Below, piece by piece: positions 6,709-13,642 of a DNA stretch of 15,134 nucleotides. Location of the stretch: assembly GCA_945901665.1 (NCBI GenBank), contig CAMDLJ010000024.1, forward strand, positions 1-15,134, read 5' to 3'. The notes beneath the pieces are model-generated. The model searched no databases. It was not told the DNA's origin and saw only the letters and a list, made by a program, of their open reading frames with translations. Source of the DNA: Bordetella parapertussis (GTDB lineage: Bacteria; Pseudomonadota; Gammaproteobacteria; Burkholderiales; Burkholderiaceae). Made by a program: the position numbers and the translations under genes. The first letter of the stretch is position 1, and every line of letters starts with the position of its first letter.

Positions 6709-7650
6709 TCAGTCCAAAGTCAATGGGGCCCGCCATTGCTGGAGCGCCCATTGGCGTTGGCGCTCGCGGGCCTTGCTTTTTTTATCTTCGCTGGTGTGGG
6801 CGTGGCAGCTGGGGCAGCTCACGCCCAGCTCAAACAAGTCGGAGCTTTGGTCTTGCTCGCTCAAGGGTTCACGGCAACTGCGGCACAAACCCAGCCCGCC
6901 AGGCTGCAAGCCATGGCCCACCGACACGCGCTCATCAAAAACAAAACACTGCCCCAGCCAGCGGCTTTGTTCGGCCGGGATTTGCGCCAAATACTGAAGG
7001 ATGCCACCTTGCAAATGGAACACCTCACCAAAGCCCATCTGGCGCAGCAAGGCGGTGGATTTTTCACAGCGGATACCACCCGTGCAAAACATCGCCACTT
7101 TGGGTTTTGAGCCATCCTTGGCTTGCACAGCGGGCGACCGCGACAACCAATCAGGCAATTGGGAAAAGTTGTCGATGTGGGGGTTGATGGCCCCCTCAAA
7201 CGTACCCAGCGCCACCTCATATGCGTTGCGGGCATCGATGAGCACCACAGCCGGGTCGGCGATCAAGGCGTTCCAATCCTGGGGGGCCACATAGGTCCCC
7301 GCCATCAGTGCCGGGTCCACACCCGGCACACCCATGGTGACAATTTCTTTTTTCAAGCGCACCTTCATGCGGTGGTGGGGGGCGTGCTCAGCCCAAGATA
7401 TTTTCGGTACCAAGTCGGCCAAGCGCGGGTCTTGCCGCAGGTGGTTCAGCACCGCTTGCACACCAGCAGCGGCACCCGACAAGCCCCCATTGATACCCTC
7501 TGGGGCCAGCAGCACCAAGCCTTTGACGCAGTGGTCCTGGCACATGGCCTGCAATGGCGCTTGCAATTGGGCATGGTCGGGCAAGCCCACAAACTTGTAA
7601 AACGATGCGGTGTAAAACTGAGGGCGGTTGTGAGCGGGTGATGTGTCCAT
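6709..7650 (-). CDS. trhO: tRNA uridine(34) hydroxylase TrhO (rhodanese domain, YceA/UPF0176 family)
   Basis: A 313-residue protein of the TrhO family, which hydroxylates uridine-34 of certain tRNAs to 5-hydroxyuridine, the precursor of cmo5U/mo5U. Order of parts: an acylphosphatase-like N-terminal domain with LLAPEGINGGLSG (48-60), then a rhodanese domain with VLIDARNAYEVALGTFEGA (136-154) and the active loop CTGGIRCEKS (189-198, nucleophile Cys189). A C-terminal zinc-ribbon-like set of cysteines follows, Cys256-x2-Cys259 and Cys279-x2-Cys282. I start it at ATG 7648-7650. The alternative start at 7722 would overlap the upstream gene by about 60 bases and add a non-family N-terminus. It sits 10 bases after the cyclodeaminase-family gene, so it is probably the last cistron of that operon. 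Confidence 0.93.
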   Translation of the reverse strand: MDTSPAHNRPQFYTASFYKFVGLPDHAQLQAPLQAMCQDHCVKGLVLLAPEGINGGLSGAAAGVQAVLNHLRQDPRLADLVPKISWAEHAPHHRMKVRLKKEIVTMGVPGVDPALMAGTYVAPQDWNALIADPAVVLIDARNAYEVALGTFEGAINPHIDNFSQLPDWLSRSPAVQAKDGSKPKVAMFCTGGIRCEKSTALLRQMGFGEVFHLQGGILQYLAQIPAEQSRWLGQCFVFDERVSVGHGLQPGGLGLCRSCREPLSEQDQSSDLFELGVSCPSCHAHTSEDKKSKARERQRQWALQQWRAPLTLD

Positions 7651-7660
7651 GTCTTGCACG

Positions 7661-8602
7661 CTATGCCAACAACCCAGCCACCGCACAACGCGCAGCGGCC
7701 AAATCCCAACCGGCCCATCCACAGTTTTTAAAAAACACGGTTTGACCCGATACCGGCCCCAAGGTTTGGCCTGCGCAGTGGTTCACCACATCGCCCAAGG
7801 TGGGTAAAGCCGCCACATTCACCCCGGCCTGCAACAAATCGCCAGCTTCATGGTCGGCGTCGCGGGTATCGACCACCAGGCGCGCATCCTGCGCCAACGC
7901 TTGGCACACGGGTATGGACCATTCGGCCATTTGGGGGGTGAATGCGCCCACCGCCGAAACAAAAGCGCCCGGGGCAGGTGCGGCGGTCATCACCACCTCC
8001 AAAGCGGGTGTGGTGGTCATCACCCAGGCACAGTCCAACACCACTTTGTTGGGGTCGGATACCTGCTGCGCTTGCATTCCCAAGCTGTGCGCGTGCTGCA
8101 CCAAGGCGTGCGCGCTGGCTTCGCTGCGCGAATGCACAAACACCTCGTGCACCCCCATCCCCGTGTGAAAAGCCTCCAAATGGGCGCGGCCTTGATCACC
8201 CGCCCCCACAATGAGCATGGGGCCCCGCAAACCCGGGGTCAGCTTTTGGGCCGCCAGCAACGACACGGCAGCGGTTCGGCGCGCCGTCACCGTCGGGCCG
8301 TCCAGGACAGCAATGCGTTGGCCCGACTGAATGTCAAACACCAATATATCGCCTTGCACAGGGGGCAGACCCCGCTGTCGGTTGCTGGGCAACACCGTGA
8401 TGATTTTGGTGATGGCGATGCGCGCATCGTGCGCGGGCATCACGAACAAGCTGTTGCCCTGGCCCACGGGCAGCACCATGCGCGGCGGCACCTCCACGCT
8501 GGGGTCGCGCAAAACAGCTTCGATGGCCGAGGCCAGCGCCGGAAAAGGCAAGGCTGCCGCAGTGGCTTGGGCGTTCCATATCGTGGGGGTGCTGGGCTTC
8601 AT
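7661..8602 (-). CDS. Ornithine cyclodeaminase / mu-crystallin family enzyme
   Basis: A 313-residue NAD(P)-dependent enzyme. Conserved elements are VPPRMVLPVG (38-47), the active-site region ITKIITVLPSNRQRGLPPVQG (64-84, with Lys66), GPTVTARRTAAVS (102-114, Arg/Thr substrate site) and the Rossmann motif GAGDQGRAH (133-141). A late aspartate-containing stretch, VVDTRDADHEAGD, follows. Family members include ornithine cyclodeaminase, alanine dehydrogenase and delta1-pyrroline-2-carboxylate reductase. In this group the reductase role is at least as likely as the cyclodeaminase one. Its ATG overlaps the upstream enolase-superfamily stop as ATGA, so translation is coupled. The product would act on an imino or amino acid made by its neighbours, which is an inference. 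Confidence 0.88.
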   Translation of the reverse strand: MKPSTPTIWNAQATAAALPFPALASAIEAVLRDPSVEVPPRMVLPVGQGNSLFVMPAHDARIAITKIITVLPSNRQRGLPPVQGDILVFDIQSGQRIAVLDGPTVTARRTAAVSLLAAQKLTPGLRGPMLIVGAGDQGRAHLEAFHTGMGVHEVFVHSRSEASAHALVQHAHSLGMQAQQVSDPNKVVLDCAWVMTTTPALEVVMTAAPAPGAFVSAVGAFTPQMAEWSIPVCQALAQDARLVVDTRDADHEAGDLLQAGVNVAALPTLGDVVNHCAGQTLGPVSGQTVFFKNCGWAGWDLAAARCAVAGLLA

Positions 8603-9756
8603 CGGTTGAGCAGGGTTTCAATGCCGGGGGGAACGGCTTGGTAGGGGTGGGCGCGCAACAAATCCAGGTTCAGGCCCAGTTGTTGGCCAGGTTGCGGCAC
8701 TCCCAATGCACCCCGCTGGGGCTGCAAGTCCACGCCGTGGATCAGGCTGTCGTACATCGGGCTTTCGTCAAATTGCAGCTCCAGCATGGTGCATTCGGGC
8801 GCAACCAAAGCCACTTGCCAACTGTGCCAAGTGCAGACAGGGCCTGAGGGATTGTGCGGCGAAAAAGCCACCCCATGATCAGTGGCGCGCTGGGCAATGT
8901 GCAGCATCTCTCGGGGGCCACCGCAGTACTTCACATCGGGCATCACCACATCGTACAAAGCCTCATCAAACAAAGTTTGGAACGAGGCCAGGCCCACTTG
9001 GGTTTCGGCGGCCGCCAGCAAAACCCCTTGGTCATTGGCGGCCTGGCGCAGGCGGCGCATGGCCGGCCAATGGGCATGGGTTTCAGCCAAGGGGCACTCA
9101 AACCAGTGCAGGCCCACAGGTGCCAGGTCACGCAGGGTTTGCAGCGCACTGGCCTCATCAAAGCGCCAGTGGCAATCGACCATCAACATCACTTGCGGCC
9201 CCAATGCATCGCGCAGCGCCAGCATGCAGTCCACCCCATGGTGAATTTTTTCTCGGCCCTGTGCCGTCCCGCACAGGGCGGGTATCAGCCCATCAAAGGG
9301 GGCGGCTTTGAACCGCTCAAAGCCTAGCGCGCGGGCGCGCAAGGCGGTGTCCACAAAACCTTGGGGGCTGCGATCGGTGGTGGCGCGGTTGATGTTGGCG
9401 TACAGCGGCACCGCTTGGCGCTGCACAGGGCCCAACAAGGTGTGCGGTGCGCAAGCGGCATGTTGCGCTTGCAAGGCCAGCACTGCTTGCAAAAAAGCGC
9501 TGACCACGGTGTTGCCCACCAAGCCGCCCGGCGAAGCGGGGGCGGCTCGCACTTGGTGTTGGGCCTGCGCCAGGTCCAAGCCCAACCAGTCGGTTTGCCA
9601 CTGCTGACACACGGTGTCGAGCATGGGCTCCCAAGCGTTCAGCGAGCCTTCTCCCCAACCCACGGCACCGCTGCTGTCGGTCACCGATAAAAACCACCAA
9701 TTGGTTTTGGGCGACACATGCAGCACATGGCTTTGAATGCGGGCGATGCTGGTCAT
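8599..9756 (-). CDS. Enolase superfamily enzyme, mandelate racemase subgroup (acid-sugar dehydratase- or racemase-like)
   Basis: A 385-residue protein with an N-terminal capping domain and a C-terminal barrel. Magnesium ligands are visible as Asp194 (VDCHW), Glu220 (WFECP) and Glu251 (AAAETQ). The D-x-H pair Asp194/His196 and His301 in SPHNPSGPVCTWHSW match the acid/base arrangement of galactonate-dehydratase-like members. Asp274 in MPDVKYCGG should pair with the barrel histidine. Lys150 lies near the second-strand position. The start at ATG 9754-9756 overlaps the HAD gene stop by ATGA. An upstream in-frame ATG at 9786 would add 10 residues and overlap more. The stop overlaps the next gene by another ATGA. 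The substrate is unknown; a hydroxy-acid or N-substituted amino acid would fit the neighbours. Confidence 0.9.
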   Translation of the reverse strand: MTSIARIQSHVLHVSPKTNWWFLSVTDSSGAVGWGEGSLNAWEPMLDTVCQQWQTDWLGLDLAQAQHQVRAAPASPGGLVGNTVVSAFLQAVLALQAQHAACAPHTLLGPVQRQAVPLYANINRATTDRSPQGFVDTALRARALGFERFKAAPFDGLIPALCGTAQGREKIHHGVDCMLALRDALGPQVMLMVDCHWRFDEASALQTLRDLAPVGLHWFECPLAETHAHWPAMRRLRQAANDQGVLLAAAETQVGLASFQTLFDEALYDVVMPDVKYCGGPREMLHIAQRATDHGVAFSPHNPSGPVCTWHSWQVALVAPECTMLELQFDESPMYDSLIHGVDLQPQRGALGVPQPGQQLGLNLDLLRAHPYQAVPPGIETLLNR

Positions 9757-10472
9757 GGCTGCAGTGGGGTGGGCAAGCCAAGGCACAAGCGATCAGCCAA
9801 ATCATTGAAGTCTTGCGCTGCCACTGTGAAGCGTGACAAATCGCCGTGTTGCATGGTGACGCCAGGACCCAGCTCCAGGGGCCGAGACACATGGGCGGTT
9901 TGCAAACCACAAGCGGCGGCCGCGTCCAAATCATCTTCATGGCTGGCCACCAACATCACTTGCGTGGGTGCCACATCAAACACGTCGGCCACGCCCAAAT
10001 AGGTTTGGGGGTCGGGCTTGTAATGCCGAAACACCTCGGCCGACAAAATCAAGTCCCAAGGTAAACCAGCGTGCTTGGCCATGTGGGTCAGCAAACTCAA
10101 GTTGCCATTGGACAAGGTGCACAAGGTGAAGTGGGCCTTCAAGCGCTGCATGCCCGCGATGGTGTCTGGCCACGGTGCCAAACGGTGCCACGCTCGGTTG
10201 AGGTGTTGGCGCTGGCCCTCGTCCAAATCGTGGCCGCGCGCCAAAAGCACCTGGTCCAAGATGCGCCGGTGCAGGTCGTCGATCTTGGTCCAGCCCAGCT
10301 TGCCCGAGCGCACTTCGGCCATGGCCGGTTTGTAGCCGGCCCGCCATGCGGTGGCGAAGGCGTCGCCATCTTCACCGGAAATGAGCGCGGCGACTTCGCG
10401 GCTGATGGACCCATGCCAATCGACCACCGTGCCGAACACGTCAAAGGCCAAGATCAAGGGTGCAGGTTTCAT
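9753..10472 (-). CDS. HAD-superfamily hydrolase, 2-haloacid dehalogenase type II-like
   Basis: A 239-residue HAD enzyme. Asp11 in FDVFGTVVDW is the nucleophile (D-x3-T form of the dehalogenase group), Arg44 lies in the cap, Ser121-Asn122 form motif II (CTLSNGN), Lys152 is in HYKPDPQTY, and Asp180/Asp181 are in ASHEDDLDAA. In true L-2-haloacid dehalogenases the last motif carries an Asn where this protein has His178, so dehalogenation is not assured and another hydrolase role is possible. The start at ATG 10470-10472 has AAAGG nine bases upstream. An in-frame ATG at 10535 would add 21 residues that run through a terminator-like hairpin. It is the first gene of a four-gene minus-strand operon and is divergent from the MFS gene. 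Confidence 0.85.
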   Translation of the reverse strand: MKPAPLILAFDVFGTVVDWHGSISREVAALISGEDGDAFATAWRAGYKPAMAEVRSGKLGWTKIDDLHRRILDQVLLARGHDLDEGQRQHLNRAWHRLAPWPDTIAGMQRLKAHFTLCTLSNGNLSLLTHMAKHAGLPWDLILSAEVFRHYKPDPQTYLGVADVFDVAPTQVMLVASHEDDLDAAAACGLQTAHVSRPLELGPGVTMQHGDLSRFTVAAQDFNDLADRLCLGLPTPLQP

Positions 10473-10486
10473 GGAGTACCTTTGCC

Positions 10487-10511
10487 AAAAAAGGGGTCGC
10501 CCCAGCGACCC
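10487..10511 (-). terminator. Terminator-like hairpin in the leader of the HAD operon
   Basis: On the minus strand GGGTCGC-TGGG-GCGACCC (10511-10494) makes a perfect 7-bp GC-rich stem with a 4-base loop. One C and then TTTTTT (10492-10487) follow, which is the shape of an intrinsic terminator. It lies between the divergent promoter region and the HAD start at 10472. No minus-strand gene lies upstream for it to end, so attenuation of the operon is the natural reading. It could also be chance coding sequence if the gene starts at 10535. Confidence 0.55.
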
Positions 10512-10599
10512 AGGTGAAAACCCATACTGTGGCATGATTTCCCCACAGCAAGTACCCGCACGGCCTAAAAGCAGCTGGGGTCACGATAACCAAAGAGAC

Positions 10600-10650
10600 A
10601 TGCTTACCTCCCCTTTGTCCATGCCCAAGCCACCGGGCCAGCGCCCTTGA
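10600..10650 (+). CDS. Possible 16-codon leader ORF coupled to the MFS gene
   Basis: An ATG at 10600 preceded by AAAGAG opens a 16-codon frame (MLTSPLSMPKPPGQRP). It ends in TGA at 10648-10650, overlapping the TTG start of the MFS gene as TTGA. The ribosome site is close to the ATG (two bases), which weakens it; a second ATG at 10621 is an alternative. It may serve only to deliver ribosomes to the weak TTG start. Confidence 0.25.
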   Translation: MLTSPLSMPKPPGQRP

Positions 10651-11846
10651 GCACGCCCACTGGCCGTTGGCAAGCCCTGCAAGCCATTTGGCGCTTGCTG
10701 TTTTCGGGCTTTTTGTTTTCAACGGTGCGTTGGCTCGAAATGCTGGCCATGGGCTTGTTTGCCTACCGCGTCACCGAATCGGCCTTCATCGTGGCGCTGC
10801 TGAGCATGTTGCGCTTGTTGCCCATGGGCTTGTTTGGTGCCTTGATAGGGGCATTGGCCGAGCGTTTTGATTCCCGCTTGTCCTTGATGCTGATGGTCGG
10901 CACCTCTTTGTTGACCAGCGGCGTTTTGGCACTGCTGGCCAGCATGGGTTGGCTGAGCATTTGGCATTTAGGGGTGGGTTGCTTTATCAACGGTATTTGT
11001 TGGGCGGCTGACAACCCGGTGCGGCGCATGATGATCGGGGACTCCGTGGGTGCACAGCGCATCGGCCCGGCCTTGTCGGTGGATGTGGGGGTCAACAACG
11101 TCAGCCGGGTTTTGGGCCCCATCTTGGCCGGACTGCTTTTGGCCCAATTTGACATTGCCGGTGTGTTTTGGTTGGGGCTGGTGCTGCACAGTGTCAGTTT
11201 ATGGGTGGTCAGGGGCGTTGACCCAGACCATAAACAGCGGATCAAGCACCCGTTGTCGCTTCTGGGGCCGATGCGCGAAGGTTTTGCCCTGGCGCGCCAA
11301 GACGACCGGCTGATTGGCATTTTGTCCGTCACCGCCATCTTCAATGTGTTTGGTTGGCCCTTCACCAGCATGATCCCTGTATTGGCCAGCGACGCCTTGC
11401 ACCTGGGCAGCCAAGACGTGGGTTTGCTGGCCAGTTGTGAGGGCGTGGGTGGCTTTGTGGGCGCGCTCTTGTTTGCCAGCTTTGCCAAACCCGCTTGGTA
11501 TGGGCGCATTTATGTGGGGGCTGTGGTTGTGTATTTCATCACGACGGTGGCTTTTGCCCATGCCCACAGTGTGACTTTGGCGGCCGTATTGCTGCTGCTC
11601 AATGGCCTGGGTGCGGTGGGGTTTGCAGTGATGCAAACCACCTTGATGTACCGCGACTCGCCCGTGGCGCAGCGCGCACGATTGCTGGGTGTGTTGACAG
11701 CTTGCATTGGTTTGGGGCCCATCGGGTTTTTCTACATCGGGGTGTTGGCCGATGCCTTGAGTCCCCCCATAGCGACGTTGGCCATGGGCGTGCAAGGCAT
11801 GCTGGCCTTGGCACTCACCCGCCGCTATTGGTTGAAGTTTTTTTGA
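10647..11846 (+). CDS. MFS transporter with TTG start
   Basis: A 399-residue major facilitator superfamily protein with about 12 hydrophobic helices. The inter-helix segment after helix 2, GALAERFDSRLSL (about 68-80), corresponds to the MFS motif-A position. FINGICWAADNPVRRMMIGD lies in the N-half and a poorly conserved second half follows. It resembles the drug/siderophore exporter branch (EntS-like) more than a sugar-uptake branch, but substrate and direction are unknown. The frame is open from a TAA at 10587 and has no ATG before the first helix. TTG at 10647-10649 is the only start that keeps helix 1; the next ATG (codon 32) would lose it. It is divergent from the HAD operon over 174 bases and may export or import that operon's metabolite. 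A repeat protein follows immediately. Confidence 0.9.
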   Translation: MSTPTGRWQALQAIWRLLFSGFLFSTVRWLEMLAMGLFAYRVTESAFIVALLSMLRLLPMGLFGALIGALAERFDSRLSLMLMVGTSLLTSGVLALLASMGWLSIWHLGVGCFINGICWAADNPVRRMMIGDSVGAQRIGPALSVDVGVNNVSRVLGPILAGLLLAQFDIAGVFWLGLVLHSVSLWVVRGVDPDHKQRIKHPLSLLGPMREGFALARQDDRLIGILSVTAIFNVFGWPFTSMIPVLASDALHLGSQDVGLLASCEGVGGFVGALLFASFAKPAWYGRIYVGAVVVYFITTVAFAHAHSVTLAAVLLLLNGLGAVGFAVMQTTLMYRDSPVAQRARLLGVLTACIGLGPIGFFYIGVLADALSPPIATLAMGVQGMLALALTRRYWLKFF

Positions 11847-11863
11847 AGGCCGCTGTGTTCGCC

Positions 11864-12421
11864 ATGGCAAGATGGGCCATGCGCGCAGAATTTCATTCCA
11901 TCGAATCCTGCGCTGGGGCACAGGCTTTTTTCCGCGCCATCTCGATCTGCGCCCTGGTGTGCGCCATGCCCTGGGCACTGGCCCAGCCCGGCGAATGCGG
12001 CTTCATCAAAGACCCCGACCGCCAAGCCTATTGCCGTGCGGTCAATGGCGGCAGCGAGGCGCAATGTGGGTTTATCCGCGACAGCGATTTGCAAGCGCGC
12101 TGCCGCGCCGAAAGCGGAGGTGGCGCCGCACAGTGTGGCTTCATCCGCGACAAAGACGCCCAGGCCGCTTGCCGCGCCAGCCTGCAAAGCCAACGGCCTG
12201 CCGTGGGCTCATCGAGCGGCCAATGTGGGTTTATCCAAGACGCCGACCAACAAGCGCATTGCCGCGCCACAACTGGTGGCGGGTCTGGCCAATGCGGCTT
12301 TATCCGCAACCTGGACTTGCAAGCTCTGTGCCGGGCCGAGACCGGTGGCGGCGCGGGCCAATGTGGCTTCATCAAAGACCGCGACATGCAAGCGGCCTGC
12401 CGGGCCAAAGTGCGCCGCTGA
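11864..12421 (+). CDS. Secreted protein made of six cysteine-pair repeats, unknown function
   Basis: A 185-residue protein (180 from ATG 11879, 188 from GTG 11855). A GAAGG overlapping the MFS stop sits five bases before the GTG, so that start is also credible. The hydrophobic core AISICALVCAMPWALA and the site ALA|QP make a signal peptide. Counted from ATG 11879, cleavage follows residue 35 and leaves a mature part of about 145 residues. That part is almost wholly six copies of CGFI[KRQ]DxDxQAxCRA, each about 23 residues (copy 3 has 30, copy 6 ends at the stop). Each copy has a Cys-x11-Cys pair, giving 12 cysteines and no others in the mature protein. Periplasmic or secreted disulfide-bonded location is therefore expected. 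I know no function for it. It lies 17 bases after the MFS gene on the same strand. Confidence 0.85.
   Translation: MARWAMRAEFHSIESCAGAQAFFRAISICALVCAMPWALAQPGECGFIKDPDRQAYCRAVNGGSEAQCGFIRDSDLQARCRAESGGGAAQCGFIRDKDAQAACRASLQSQRPAVGSSSGQCGFIQDADQQAHCRATTGGGSGQCGFIRNLDLQALCRAETGGGAGQCGFIKDRDMQAACRAKVRR
11996..12418 (+). repeat. Six tandem ~69-bp coding repeats
   Basis: The units begin at the TGC/TGT of each CGFI motif. Copies 1, 2, 4 and 5 are 69 bases, copy 3 has a 21-base longer tail rich in Ser/Gly, and copy 6 is 57 bases. Codon choice differs between copies (TGC or TGT, GGC or GGG, TTC or TTT) while the amino acids are kept. This points to old duplications under selection on the protein. 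The unit length is a multiple of three, so the other frames also show repeated translations. Confidence 0.85.
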
Positions 12422-12463
12422 ATGCGCACCCCAGTGGCGCCCCTCATGGAGGCCCCCAGCCAT

Positions 12464-12469
12464 TAAGAT
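12464..12469 (+). promoter_or_regulatory. Possible -10 element before the shikimate-dehydrogenase-like gene
   Basis: TAAGAT lies 31 bases before the ATG at 12501, in the AT-richer end of the 79-base gap. No convincing -35 is seen. The gene also lacks a clear ribosome site, so a short leader with low initiation is possible. Confidence 0.2.
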
Positions 12470-12500
12470 CTGACAACCTGCTTTCTTTTTTATCAAGCCC

Positions 12501-13328
12501 ATGGATCAAGTCGACTACATCAACGGAAAAACCCGCTTGTACGGCATTGTGGGCGACCCCATTGCGCAAGTGCGCTCACCAGAAATGGTCACCCATGAGT
12601 TGCAACGCCGCGGGCTCAACGCCATCTTGGTTCCCTTGCACGTGGCACGCGCAGACTTTGCCCGTGTCGTACCCCATCTGATGCAATTGCTCAATTTGGA
12701 TGGTTTGGTGATGACCATTCCCTTCAAAGCCCAGGCCTTGAGCTTGGCCCACAGCTTGGGTTTGCAAGCACAAGCTGTGGGTGCGCTCAACGCTTTGGCG
12801 CGCCGCAAAGATGGCACATGGGCTGGGGACATGTTCGACGGCATGGGCTGTGTGCAAGCCTTTGCGCGTCGGGGCCTTGCACTGCGTGGAAAATCTGTTT
12901 TGCTCATCGGTTTGGGCGGTGCCGGCGGCGCCATTGCCGCAGCCGTGGCCAGCGAGCAACCACTGCGCATGCACATATGGGATCTGAACCCTGATCGCTG
13001 CCGGCAATCCGCTGAGCTGATTGCACGTTTGTCACCCGACACCCAGGTGCACGTGGGCCCACCTAATTTGGATGGCGTGGATGTGTTGATGAACGCATCT
13101 CCTGTGGGCATGCTTGACGATGCGCGCTTGCCGCTGGTGGCCGACGCCCTGGCGCCTGAGTTGGTGGTGTTTGACACGATTGTCTATCCCGAGAGAACAC
13201 CTTTGCTGCAACTCGCTCACCGCAGCGGATGCCAGGTCGTCACTGGGCGGGAAATGATGCAAGGGCAAATTGCACGGATTGTGGATTTTTTCATTGACGC
13301 CCAGAAAGGCTCAACAAGCCCCGTCTGA
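12501..13328 (+). CDS. Shikimate dehydrogenase family protein with altered substrate motif
   Basis: A 275-residue AroE-like enzyme. It keeps the catalytic Lys76 (MTIPFKAQ) and Asp113 (GDMFDGMG). It also keeps GALNAL (94-99), the nucleotide motif GLGGAGGA (137-144), NASPVGM (198-204) and the late GREMMQGQ (249-256) with the substrate-side Gln. Differences from housekeeping AroE: the N-terminal HSxSP carboxylate-binding motif reads QVRSP here (residues 23-27), so the first serine is Val. GxNTDG is GDMFDG, so the usual Asn-Thr is missing. It is thus probably a paralog acting on quinate, an amino-shikimate or another hydroxy-acid rather than the biosynthetic enzyme. It stands alone, convergent with the thiolase cluster. 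Confidence 0.85.
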   Translation: MDQVDYINGKTRLYGIVGDPIAQVRSPEMVTHELQRRGLNAILVPLHVARADFARVVPHLMQLLNLDGLVMTIPFKAQALSLAHSLGLQAQAVGALNALARRKDGTWAGDMFDGMGCVQAFARRGLALRGKSVLLIGLGGAGGAIAAAVASEQPLRMHIWDLNPDRCRQSAELIARLSPDTQVHVGPPNLDGVDVLMNASPVGMLDDARLPLVADALAPELVVFDTIVYPERTPLLQLAHRSGCQVVTGREMMQGQIARIVDFFIDAQKGSTSPV

Positions 13329-13347
13329 GACCGCCGATGGCCAATGA

Positions 13348-13364
13348 ACTTCAGCCGCTGAAGT
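13348..13364. terminator. Hairpin between convergent genes
   Basis: ACTTCAG-CCG-CTGAAGT is a perfect 7-bp stem with a 3-base loop. It lies 20 bases after the shikimate-dehydrogenase-like stop and overlaps the last codons of the convergent small membrane protein gene. Neither side has a T-run, so any terminating role would be weak. Confidence 0.35.
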
Positions 13365-13629
13365 AACGCACCACGGCCCACACCGCCAAGGCCACCAACA
13401 CCACCACAACCACCAAGATGGTCAGCACAGTGATCAGCCAATCTTTGGCCATGGCCAGCATCAACAAGCGGGTGTCATCGGGTCCACGTGCCAAAGAATT
13501 CCAGATCAAGTACCAGGGAAAAAGCGCTGTCACCAGCATGGTGATGAAGGTGAACTGCCAAAACCCCATATCGGCATAGCGGTTCGCCACTGGCGGCGGG
13601 GGTGTGGCGTCGGGCGGAATATTGGTCAT
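13351..13629 (-). CDS. Small two-helix membrane protein, unknown function
   Basis: A 92-residue protein. The Pro-rich N-terminus (PPDATPPPP) is followed by a first hydrophobic segment (about 27-48, FWQFTFITMLVTALFPWYLIW). A short charged loop (RGPDDTRLL) comes next, then a second, very Val-rich helix (about 66-89). The start ATG at 13627-13629 is 13 bases after the thiolase stop. Longer in-frame starts up to 13821 would lie inside the thiolase gene and give a non-membrane N-terminus. Close spacing suggests it is expressed with the thiolase. I recognise no family; it could be a small inner-membrane protein found near acyl-CoA genes. Confidence 0.7.
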   Translation of the reverse strand: MTNIPPDATPPPPVANRYADMGFWQFTFITMLVTALFPWYLIWNSLARGPDDTRLLMLAMAKDWLITVLTILVVVVVLVALAVWAVVRYFSG

Positions 13630-13642
13630 GGTGCCAACAGCA

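Noticed and set aside
7651..7722. Longer TrhO start at 7722
   Set aside because: It would overlap the upstream gene by 62 bases and adds a segment unlike the family N-terminus; ATG at 7650 fits the MDTSPAHNRPQFYTASFYKF start.
11199..11978. Minus-strand open frame of 259 codons across the MFS gene and repeat-protein start
   Set aside because: It covers the reverse of two better-supported genes and has low-complexity Gln/His/Arg content without a domain.
11996..12418. CRISPR-like array suggested by regular ~69-bp repeats
   Set aside because: Repeats are diverged, in frame, without unique spacers, and encode a clear secreted protein.
12028..12447. Minus-strand repetitive open frame opposite the repeat protein
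   Set aside because: Same cause as above; the plus frame has the signal peptide and cysteine conservation.
12422..12463. Terminator after the repeat protein
   Set aside because: Only a 4-bp CCTC-ATG-GAGG stem is present and no T-run follows it closely.
11872..12681. Alternative plus-frame reading across the cysteine-repeat region
   Set aside because: It repeats only because the DNA unit is a multiple of three; it has no signal peptide, uses unfavourable Arg/Pro-rich codons and runs into the next gene.
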